Below are positions 1 to 6,483 of a DNA stretch of 18,315 bases, in pieces (the first letter of the stretch is position 1; each line of letters starts with the position of its first letter). A model generated the notes under the pieces. It did no database searches. It was not told the DNA's origin and was given only the letters and a program-made list of their open reading frames with translations. The position numbers and the translations under genes were made by a program. Source of the stretch: Sulfurimonas sp. (lineage in GTDB: Bacteria > Campylobacterota > Campylobacteria > Campylobacterales > Sulfurimonadaceae); the NCBI GenBank assembly GCA_012963655.1, contig DTVI01000348.1:1-18315 (forward strand), written 5' to 3'.

Positions 1-3
1 GTT

Positions 4-9
4 TATAAT
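4..9 (+). promoter_or_regulatory. -10 hexamer of the thiC promoter
   Basis: A consensus TATAAT lies 27 bases before the thiC start codon, so transcription should begin near position 16 and leave a leader of about 20 nt. The -35 region would lie outside the window. If this promoter is the main one, there is no room for a TPP riboswitch in front of thiC. An additional upstream promoter cannot be excluded. Confidence 0.55.
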
Positions 10-36
10 AAATATAGAAACTTTTAGGAGAATTTT

Positions 37-1437
37 ATGAGAACAGAATGGTTAAAGAAACGAGAAGGCGATAAATGCCCTACACAGATGTATTATGCAA
101 AAGAAGGCATTATTACTGAAGAGATGGAATATATTGCTAAGCTTGAGAAGTTAGAACCAGAGCTGGTGAGAAGTGAAGTTGCTAGAGGTCGTATGATCAT
201 TCCAGCAAACGTAAATCATAAAAACCTTGTGCCAATGGCTATTGGTATTGCAGCTAGTTGTAAAATTAATGCAAACATTGGTTCATCAGCATTAGCGTCA
301 GATGTAGCTGACGAAGTTGAGAAAATTAAAGTATCTCAAAAATTCAAGGCAGATACTGCTATGGATTTATCAACAGGTGGAGATTTAGATGATATTCGTA
401 TTAACGTAATCGCTAACTCACAAATCCCAATTGGTACGGTGCCTATTTATCAAATCATTGCAGATTGTAATGATAAGATTGAAGATCTTACTATTGAAAA
501 AATGTTAGATGTTTTAGAACGTCAAGCAAAACAAGGTGTTTCTTACTTTACAATTCACGCTGGTTTCTTACTTGAAACTATGCCAAACATTGCAAAACGT
601 AAGATGGGAATTGTATCTCGTGGTGGTTCTTTAATGGCTGCATGGATGATGCATTACCATAAAGAAAACCCATTTTTTGAAGCATTTGATGAGATCTTAG
701 AAATTTGTGCTAAATATGATGTTTCTTTATCTCTTGGAGATTCACTTCGTCCAGGTTGTTTAGCGGATGCATCTGATGATGCTCAACTAGGTGAACTTAA
801 GGTACTTGGTGATCTTACACTAAGAGCTTGGGAAATGAATGTTCAAGTTATGGTTGAAGGTCCAGGTCACGTGCCTATCAATCAAATTGAACGTAACATG
901 AAAATTCAAAGAGAACTTTGTCATGAAGCTCCTTTTTATATTCTTGGGCCATTAGTTACTGATATTGCAGCTGGATATGATCATATCTCGTCTGCAATTG
1001 GTGCAGCTGTTGGTGGTTGGCATGGAGCAGCAATGCTTTGTTATGTTACACCAAAAGAACACTTAGGTCTTCCAAATGCTGAAGATGTACGTGAAGGTAT
1101 TGTTGCTTATAAAATTGCAGCACACGCAGCAGATATCGCTCGTGGTCGTACTGGGGCAAGAGACATTGATGATGAAATGTCTGATGCTCGTTACGCATTT
1201 GATTGGGAAAAGCAATTTGAACTTTCAATTGATGGCGACAGAGCTAGAGAATATCATGATGAAACTCTTCCTCAAGATGTTTTCAAAGAAGCTGAATTTT
1301 GTTCTATGTGTGGACCAAAATTTTGTTCTTACAAGATTACTCAAGAAATTATGGAAAACCCAGAAGCAATTCAAAGAATTGCTGATGAAGCAGCTGCTAA
1401 GGCAAAAGAGAAATTCATTTTAGCAGAGCAACAATAA
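37..1437 (+). CDS. thiC: Phosphomethylpyrimidine synthase ThiC
   Basis: Radical-SAM enzyme of thiamine biosynthesis that rearranges aminoimidazole ribotide into hydroxymethylpyrimidine phosphate in the cytoplasm. The 466-residue product carries the ThiC signature CX2CX4C for the [4Fe-4S] cluster at C422, C425 and C430 (CSMCGPKFC), close to the C-terminus as in the family. The conserved core includes STGGDLDDIR, MVEGPGHVP and GPLVTDIAAGYDHI. It is the short form of the family and lacks the N-terminal extension of the roughly 630-residue enterobacterial enzyme. The ATG is preceded by AGGAG at 26-30 with a 6-nt gap, so the start is secure. The Mrp-type ATPase gene follows 39 bp downstream on the same strand and may be co-transcribed. 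ThiC needs an Fe-S cluster, so a neighbouring Fe-S carrier makes biochemical sense, but that link is inference. Confidence 0.97.
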   Translation: MRTEWLKKREGDKCPTQMYYAKEGIITEEMEYIAKLEKLEPELVRSEVARGRMIIPANVNHKNLVPMAIGIAASCKINANIGSSALASDVADEVEKIKVSQKFKADTAMDLSTGGDLDDIRINVIANSQIPIGTVPIYQIIADCNDKIEDLTIEKMLDVLERQAKQGVSYFTIHAGFLLETMPNIAKRKMGIVSRGGSLMAAWMMHYHKENPFFEAFDEILEICAKYDVSLSLGDSLRPGCLADASDDAQLGELKVLGDLTLRAWEMNVQVMVEGPGHVPINQIERNMKIQRELCHEAPFYILGPLVTDIAAGYDHISSAIGAAVGGWHGAAMLCYVTPKEHLGLPNAEDVREGIVAYKIAAHAADIARGRTGARDIDDEMSDARYAFDWEKQFELSIDGDRAREYHDETLPQDVFKEAEFCSMCGPKFCSYKITQEIMENPEAIQRIADEAAAKAKEKFILAEQQ

Positions 1438-1453
1438 ACGCTTAGCGTTTATT
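1433..1453 (+). repeat. Perfect 10-bp dyad overlapping the thiC stop codon
   Basis: AATAAACGCT and AGCGTTTATT form a perfect inverted repeat around a single central T. In RNA this gives a short hairpin with a tight loop. It includes the thiC stop TAA (1435-1437) and ends 13 nt before the AAAGGA ribosome-binding site of the next gene. No uridine tract follows, so it is not a classic terminator. A transcript-stabilising or attenuating hairpin, or a protein-binding dyad, is possible. Confidence 0.6.
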
Positions 1454-1476
1454 ATAGAAATTTATAAAGGAAAAAA

Positions 1477-2646
1477 ATGACTGAACAAATTGTAAAAGAC
1501 GTATTGTCAAAAGTTACATACCCTGGTTTTTCTAAGGATATCGTTTCTTTTGGTTTTGTAAAAAATATCAAAATTGATGGTACTAAGGTATCTGTAGATG
1601 TAGAAGTTACATCTGCAGCTCCTGAAGTAGCAGAAGAAATTACAGTAAATGCAACAGGCGAACTTAAAGCAGCAGGTGCATCTGATGTAACTATTACTAT
1701 TAAGGCTCCTGTAATCCCTAGAGAGACTTCTTCTAAGGGTAAAAATATGGCACCTCATGTTAAGAACTTCTTAATGGTAAGTTCTGGTAAGGGTGGAGTT
1801 GGAAAATCAACAACTTCAGTAAATATTGCTATCGCACTTGCTAAACAAGGACTTAAAGTTGGTCTTTTAGATGCTGATATTTATGGACCAAACATTCCTC
1901 GTATGATGGGTTTAGCTGGTGTTAAACCACAAATTGAAGGTCAAAAAGTTATTCCACTTCAAGCTTATGGCGTTGAAATGATGTCTATGGGTTCACTTAT
2001 GGATGAGGGTTCTGCTCTTATCTGGCGTGGTGCTATGATTATGAAGGCAATTGAGCAGTTCTTAAGAGATATCTTATGGTCTGAGTTAGATTGTCTAGTG
2101 ATCGATATGCCACCAGGAACAGGTGACGCTCAGCTTTCATTAGCTCAGTCAGTTCCTGTAACTGCTGGTATCACAGTAACTACTCCACAAATGGTATCTT
2201 TAGATGACTCTCGTCGTTCTTTAGATATGTTCAAGAAATTAAATATTCCTGTTGCTGGTATCGTTGAAAACATGTCAGGTTTCATCGCTCCAGATACAGG
2301 TGTTGAGTATGATATCTTTGGTAAGGGAACAACTCAGCCTATGGCTGATGAGTTCAATACTAAGATTATTGCTGAAATCCCTATCGAGCCATCTATCCGT
2401 ACAGGTGGAGACGAAGGTAAGCCAATTGTATTTGCTAAACCAGATTCTGAATCTGCTAAGCGTTTCATGGCTGCTGCTGCATCTATCTGGGCTAAGATTG
2501 AAGAAATCAATGCTGCTGGTGGTGTTAGTAACGAAAGTGTTCAACCAAATACTCCTCCAGGTGTATCTGCTTGTTCAACTGCTGCTGCGGCACCAAAAGC
2601 ACCAGAAGCTGATGCTTCTTGTGGTACAGGCTGTGGCTGTCACTAA
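1477..2646 (+). CDS. mrp: Mrp/ApbC-family P-loop ATPase, Fe-S cluster carrier
   Basis: Scaffold/carrier ATPase of the Mrp/NBP35/ApbC family, which delivers Fe-S clusters to apoproteins in the cytoplasm. Residues 1-80 form a MIP18/DUF59-like domain. The deviant Walker A SSGKGGVGKST is at 102-112, followed by LLDADIYGPNIPRMMG (130-145) and the Walker B-like VIDMPPGTGD (208-217). ATG 1477 follows AAAGGA at 1466-1471. The CXXC normally found after ENMS, which ligates the bridging cluster, is absent: residues 265-275 read ENMSGFIAPDT. Instead the last 25 residues form an Ala/Pro-rich tail with cysteines at 366, 382, 386 and 388, ending CGTGCGCH. Family membership is certain. How this variant binds its cluster is not, and the tail may have taken over the role (inference). 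Confidence 0.93.
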   Translation: MTEQIVKDVLSKVTYPGFSKDIVSFGFVKNIKIDGTKVSVDVEVTSAAPEVAEEITVNATGELKAAGASDVTITIKAPVIPRETSSKGKNMAPHVKNFLMVSSGKGGVGKSTTSVNIAIALAKQGLKVGLLDADIYGPNIPRMMGLAGVKPQIEGQKVIPLQAYGVEMMSMGSLMDEGSALIWRGAMIMKAIEQFLRDILWSELDCLVIDMPPGTGDAQLSLAQSVPVTAGITVTTPQMVSLDDSRRSLDMFKKLNIPVAGIVENMSGFIAPDTGVEYDIFGKGTTQPMADEFNTKIIAEIPIEPSIRTGGDEGKPIVFAKPDSESAKRFMAAAASIWAKIEEINAAGGVSNESVQPNTPPGVSACSTAAAAPKAPEADASCGTGCGCH

Positions 2647-2656
2647 GTTAAAGTCT

Positions 2657-2707
2657 AGCTTCGGCGCATCTTGCGCAGAAGCTTCACTTCGGCGTACAGA
2701 TATACGC
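2657..2707 (+). terminator. Two consecutive GC-rich hairpins after mrp
   Basis: Hairpin 1 spans 2657-2683: AGCTTC, G, GCGCA, loop TCT, TGCGC, A, GAAGCT (11 pairs, one mismatch). Hairpin 2 spans 2692-2707: GCGTA, loop CAGATA, TACGC. Both begin with the shared string CTTCGGCG (2659-2666 and 2687-2694), so they look like diverged copies of one unit. They are the most GC-rich patch of the spacer and stand between mrp and the converging kinase locus. No good T-tract follows. They may be rho-independent-like terminators or a small intergenic palindromic repeat. Confidence 0.5.
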
Positions 2708-2815
2708 TTCTGAGTAAACCTTCTACCTAACCTACACCAAATCTAAACTTTTTATTTCTACTTTTAAACATTTTAATTGATGGATTTTATTATAAACTCT
2801 TATTTGGAAGTTAGT

Positions 2816-2887
2816 GGTGAAATATGCACCTATGTATTGAGTCCTATCAACATCAGAAATAATATGGACTTTAGAAAACTGGCCGTG
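2816..2887 (-). pseudogene. Relic of the C-terminal tail of a second histidine kinase
   Basis: Read on the minus strand, these 24 codons encode HGQFSK followed by VHIISDVDRTQYIGAYFT. This aligns without gaps to the end of the neighbouring kinase (GSLTASNRSF then DVDGTEYIGACFT). At DNA level, 2826-2855 and 2961-2990 match at 28 of 30 positions, a direct repeat offset by 135 bp. No other kinase motif (N, G1 or G2 box) precedes the relic. It is best explained as what remains of a tandem paralogous kinase after deletion or recombination. Confidence 0.7.
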
Positions 2888-3352
2888 GAAGTTTAACAGA
2901 GTGAAAAGTTTCTAAAGAAGTTCTTGTCCTTAGTTATAAGGTAATGATATTGTAAAACAAGCACCTATGTATTCAGTCCCATCAACATCAAATGACCTAT
3001 TGCTAGCAGTCAAAGATCCCTTCATATGCTTTTCAATCATTTCCTTACTCATATACAAACCAATACCCGTACCTTGAGCCTTATGCTTAGTTGTAAAATA
3101 GGGGTCAAAGATGCAAGATAAATGATCTTTAGAGATACCACCTGCGTTATCATAAACTTTAATAATAACATGTGTAGATGTCTTGCTCATAGAAATTAGA
3201 AGATACTTTTTTGGGAGGTCTTTTTCTTCTAAAATATCTCTTGCATTGTTGAAGATATTTATAAGCACTTGCATTAATTCAGAAGGGTACCCAATAAGCT
3301 TCATCTTGAAACTTATTTGGTCTTCAATCACACGTATATCATTTAAAGAACC

Positions 3353-3355
3353 CTA
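3353..3355 (-). other. In-frame TAG between the HisKA and HATPase parts of the kinase
   Basis: On the minus strand the frame reads through ALNIS, then TAG, then GSLNDIRVIEDQ. The flanks continue kinase-like sequence in the same frame, so this is a nonsense codon inside a former coding region and not a gene end. CAG (Gln) is the simplest ancestral codon. Confidence 0.8.
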
Positions 3356-3784
3356 TGAGATATTTAGAGCGGTTTTTAAAATCTCATCAATATAGTAGGC
3401 TTTTTTCTTTTTGTCTTTTTTAAAGTAATTACGAAAGTCATCAATAGTATCAGAAAGATATTGGGTATATTCATTAATGCGGTTAAAGGTATCATCTAGA
3501 CTATCTTTAGTGGTAACACCTAACATATTTTCTATTTTAGCATTTCCTGTTGCAGTTGAAATAGCAGAAAGGGGTTGTCTCCATTGATGGGCGATATTTC
3601 CAATCATCTCTCCTAGGGCAGCAAAACGTGATTGTTCAGATAAAATCTTATCTTTTTGACGATTTTGTGTTACCTCGTTCTCAATTTTATTTTCTAATGA
3701 ATCATTAAGTTCTTGAAGTTCTAATGTCTTTTCATACACCTTGTCTTCAAGTGAAAGGTTTAACTCATTAAGTTTATTGGCAAA

Positions 3785-3787
3785 TTA
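3785..3787 (-). other. In-frame TAA between the sensor and HisKA parts of the kinase
   Basis: The minus-strand frame reads LSYKQQ, TAA, then FANKLNELNLSLEDKVYEKT, continuing straight into the coiled coil ahead of the H-box. The stop cuts the sensor and transmembrane half from the kinase core. CAA (Gln) is the simplest ancestral codon. Confidence 0.8.
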
Positions 3788-4565
3788 TTGTTGCTTATAG
3801 CTAAGGGCTACAAAGGCTGAGATAAGGTCATACCTTTCGTCCTTTGATGAAACCTTAGGTAAAGAATATGAAACAGGCGAATTATAAGCAATATTAGTCA
3901 TTAAAGACGATAATTGTGTAAAAGGAAGAAGGGTTAACTTAAGAACTATGGCTATAACAATAAGGGTAAGAAACATGAATATAAAGGTAAGGTAGGCGGT
4001 ATTAACAATACCTTGTACTTCTTCAACAAATTGGTCTGCCTTAAAATAAATGATAAAGTAACCATCTTCAAAAGGATATTTCTTTGCGAGTAAAGGTTGC
4101 TTTTTAAGATAATGTAGATGCATATCTGTTTCAATTTGTAAGTTCTGACCCACACCTATAGAATATGATGATATAAAAATATTAAAAATATGAGAGTTCT
4201 CTAGAAATTTTCTTTTAACGTAATTTAGTCTATCACTGTTTAGTTCAGGAATATGTGAAATTTCAGCTGTAGTAAAAAGTGCGATGGAATCCATTTGTTG
4301 TTCTTGATGACTGAGTAAGGAAGGAAAAGAAACTTTTTGAGTGTATTGATAAAAAAGGCCCCCAAGAATGAGGTAAGCGCTCATCATTAAAAGGATAATC
4401 TTTTTAGTAATGGAGAAAATACCAAGGCGAGTATGGGTATGACGCATGATATAAAATAAATCTAGGAAAAAGTGTTTGATGGGTTTTATCTTCTTATTTT
4501 CTCTTATATTACCATAAAATTTTATATATTCTGAACTGGAGCAATCCAATTCACATTAGACCTTC

Positions 4566-4586
4566 TTACATAAGCTTAATATGTAA
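4566..4586. promoter_or_regulatory. Dyad in the divergent kinase/response-regulator spacer
   Basis: TTACATA and TATGTAA form a perfect 7-bp inverted repeat around a 7-nt centre, midway in the 83-bp spacer between the kinase and the GGDEF gene. The position suits an operator controlling both genes. It is short enough that chance remains possible in AT-rich DNA. Confidence 0.35.
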
Positions 4587-4632
4587 AATTTTGACTAGAA
4601 TATATTTAATATAAATAAATTGAGGATCCTTT

Positions 4633-5874
4633 TTGAAGAAAGTACTTATAATTGATGATGATCCTATATCAACAGGTTTTTTAAAAGGTTTAATTTCTAA
4701 TAAGTTGAATTTTCCCTGCGAGAGTGCTAAAAACTTGAAAGAAGCTCAATCACTTCTGCAAAACGCAGATGAATTTAATATAGCTTTTGTGGATGTAAGC
4801 TTACCTGACGCTATGCAAGGCGAATGTATTGACTTGGTTTTAAAATGTAAAATTCCTGTGATAGCCATGACAGACTCAAGCAAGACAGAGTTGCAAAAAA
4901 AGGTACTTTCTAAAGATATTTTAGACCATGTGAATAAAGATTCTTCTTCTTCCTTTGATTATGCAATGCGTCTTTTACGGTTCGTGTATGGTTTCGCGGG
5001 CTCTGAAATTTTATTAGTGGATGATTCTAAGGCCTCACGTTTACAAATGAAGTTTTCATTAAATAAACTTCCTCTAACCATCCATGAGGCTAAAGATGCT
5101 AAAGAAGCCTTGATTCAATTTAAAAAGAACCCCGAGATAAAACTTATCATTATCGATAAAAATATGCCAAATATGAGCGGTATTGAATTGCTCCAAGAAT
5201 TAAGAAGAAGTCATAATATGAATGAACTGGCCATCATAGGTATAAGCGCCTCAACTGAGCCAATGCTGAGTGTAGAATTTTTAAAAAATGGAGCAAATGA
5301 TTTTATTACAAAACCTTTTATACCGGAGGAAATGCTTTCACGTGTTATCTTAAGTTTAGAGATGCTGTATTATATTCGATTAGCAGAGGAATCTGCAGTT
5401 AAAGATTTTTTAACAGGTTTATATAATAGAAAATATTTGTATGAAACGGGTAAAAAACTTTATGAAAATGCAAAACGTGAACATTTGTCTATTGTTGTAG
5501 CAATGCTTGATATTGATTATTTTAAGAAGATTAATGATAGGTTTGGTCATGAAGCAGGGGATATGGCCTTAAAATTTTTAGGTGCATTGTTGTTAAAAGA
5601 ATTTAGAACATCTGATATAGTTACGCGTTATGGTGGGGAAGAATTTTGTATTATCTTAACCAATACCAAATTGAAAGATTCGGAGATAGTCATGAAAAGT
5701 ATTTGTAGAAAAGTAGAAGATATGGTGATATCTATTAATAATATCACCTTTAGAATGACTCTATCAGTGGGGTTGAATGATAAAACATTAGGTAGTTTTG
5801 ATCAAATGGTTGCTGCCTCTGATGAAAAACTATATCAAGCAAAGGATGAAGGACGCAATAGGGTAGTATCTTAA
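4633..5874 (+). CDS. Response regulator with two REC domains and a GGDEF diguanylate cyclase
   Basis: PleD-like domain order that predicts phosphorylation-controlled synthesis of cyclic di-GMP from two GTP. REC1 (1-118) has the acidic pocket D8-D10 and phospho-acceptor D54 (FVDVSLPD). REC2 (125-245) has D130/D131, phospho-acceptor D175 (IIIDKNMPNMSG) and K227. The GGDEF domain (255-413) has an active GGEEF motif at 334-338, the substrate region DIDYFKKINDRFGHEAGD, and an RXXD inhibitory site R325-D328 five residues before it, so feedback inhibition by c-di-GMP is expected. There is no transmembrane segment, so it is cytosolic. Translation starts at TTG 4633, placed by GAGGA at 4622-4626 and the canonical MKKVLIIDDDP N-terminus. 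It is divergent from the broken kinase and therefore may now lack its cognate phosphodonor or be driven by another kinase (inference). Confidence 0.94.
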   Translation: MKKVLIIDDDPISTGFLKGLISNKLNFPCESAKNLKEAQSLLQNADEFNIAFVDVSLPDAMQGECIDLVLKCKIPVIAMTDSSKTELQKKVLSKDILDHVNKDSSSSFDYAMRLLRFVYGFAGSEILLVDDSKASRLQMKFSLNKLPLTIHEAKDAKEALIQFKKNPEIKLIIIDKNMPNMSGIELLQELRRSHNMNELAIIGISASTEPMLSVEFLKNGANDFITKPFIPEEMLSRVILSLEMLYYIRLAEESAVKDFLTGLYNRKYLYETGKKLYENAKREHLSIVVAMLDIDYFKKINDRFGHEAGDMALKFLGALLLKEFRTSDIVTRYGGEEFCIILTNTKLKDSEIVMKSICRKVEDMVISINNITFRMTLSVGLNDKTLGSFDQMVAASDEKLYQAKDEGRNRVVS

Positions 5875-5884
5875 AAAAGTTTAT

Positions 5885-6256
5885 CTAGCTTTGCTTCTTT
5901 AAGAAAATTTCTTCATCTTTATATCCTAGAATAAGAGTATCTTCCTTATTCAGTTTTCTTTCAAACAATTTGCATACGTCTAGCTGTAAGATATTTATAT
6001 GGGTACGTTTAAGCCTATAATATATTTTGACGTAATTTGTCTTTATAATCTTTTTCATATTACTTTGCACAATAATATAAATAGATTGCAATTGCTTTTT
6101 TTATAAGTGCAAAGTCAATAAATATTCTTTTTGTTCTTGCTTCCTTAAGGTCTTATTATTACGTTTTTTATCATATATATGTCCAAGCTTTATATGCTTT
6201 TTAGCCTCTTTTATCATGTTTAAAAAGAGGCTCTTACTTGTTTTAAAATAAGACAT
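5885..6256 (-). pseudogene. Possible broken small gene with one in-frame stop
   Basis: One minus-strand frame runs from ATG (6254-6256) for 51 codons, meets TAA (6101-6103), then stays open for 71 more codons to a stop at 5885-5887, only 10 bp from the end of the converging GGDEF gene. The upstream part begins MSYFKTSKSLFLNMIKEAKK; the downstream part includes RTHINILQLDVCKLFERKLN and EDTLILGYKDEEIFLKK. The downstream part could also start on its own at a TTG (6091) or at an ATG 11 codons later. The composition is Lys/Ile/Asn-rich, as random AT-rich DNA also gives, and no family is recognised. The length of the nearly open frame and the neat convergent end favour a real but dead gene. The rest of the gap, 6257-6429, shows nothing I can name. 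Confidence 0.35.
6203..6232. repeat. Perfect 10-bp stem-loop
   Basis: AGCCTCTTTT and AAAAGAGGCT pair perfectly around a 10-nt loop. It lies inside the N-terminal part of the putative broken small gene. It is not followed by a T-tract on either strand, so a terminator is not well supported. It may be an RNA structure or an accident of A/T-rich arms. Confidence 0.45.
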
Positions 6257-6429
6257 TTTACAGAGGCTTATAATAGCAGGAAACTCCCTGTATATAGGAT
6301 CACTTATAGGTTATAAAGCTTTGCAGTGGAAGAAAAAAGAGCAGATGTTGTAATAAATAAGATTTTAACATAATAAACAAGAATGATACTTTAGGTCTTA
6401 TATGTATACTATTTAAGCATAAGCTTACG

Positions 6430-6435
6430 TATAAT
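6430..6435 (+). promoter_or_regulatory. -10 hexamer upstream of the nitrite/sulfite reductase
   Basis: A consensus TATAAT lies 54 bases before the GTG start. No acceptable -35 box is found at 16-18 bp, so the promoter may depend on an activator, as is common for nitrogen or sulfur assimilation genes (inference). Confidence 0.4.
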
Positions 6436-6483
6436 TGTGTAAATAATGCTATTATTACAAGAATAAAGTCAGGAGAATTTTCA

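Larger units (their letters stand above)
2930..4549 (-). pseudogene. Membrane sensor histidine kinase broken by two in-frame stops
   Basis: Three open stretches lie in one minus-strand frame, separated only by TAA (3785-3787) and TAG (3353-3355); no frameshift is needed. The restored protein of about 540 codons has TM1 (residues 49-68), a periplasmic region, TM2 (184-208), a HAMP-like linker, a coiled coil, the HisKA motif IAHQWRQPLSAI with H321, and a complete HATPase: N-box NIFNNA (431-436), G1 DNAGG (467), PYFTT and G2 GTGIGL (493-498). All catalytic motifs survive, so the lesions look recent. Both stops fit single C-to-T changes of glutamine codons (CAA, CAG); this is inference. The first start is a TTG at 4549 with AAGG upstream; the ATG at 4447 (residue 35, MRHTHTR) is an alternative with no clear ribosome-binding site. 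The gene is divergent from the REC-REC-GGDEF gene, its probable partner. Separate translation of the parts is possible but unlikely. Confidence 0.85.

Noticed and set aside
1076..1423. A 115-codon open frame inside thiC on the same strand
   Set aside because: It is an alternate frame of the well-supported thiC gene, with Leu/Lys/Met-rich composition and no ribosome-binding site.
2252..2713. A 153-codon plus-strand frame overlapping the mrp 3' end
   Set aside because: It is an out-of-frame reading of mrp with low-complexity Leu/Val/Ser content, and it runs through the downstream hairpins.
2930..3331. The HATPase part as an independent small protein starting at GTG 3331
   Set aside because: Kinase-like sequence continues upstream in the same frame across the TAG and no ribosome-binding site precedes the GTG, so a nonsense-interrupted gene is simpler.
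3183..3395. A plus-strand frame opposite the kinase
   Set aside because: It is a shadow of the kinase HATPase region, which carries all the recognisable motifs on the minus strand.
2930..4549. Reassignment of TAA/TAG to an amino acid in this organism
   Set aside because: Neighbouring intact genes end normally at TAA or TAG and have no internal stops, so a changed genetic code is not supported.
4591..4615. TTGACT and TATAAA as the promoter of the GGDEF gene
   Set aside because: The spacing is only 13 bp, too short for a sigma-70 promoter, and transcription would begin at the ribosome-binding site.
6203..6232. The stem-loop as a rho-independent terminator
   Set aside because: Neither strand has a run of T directly after the stem.
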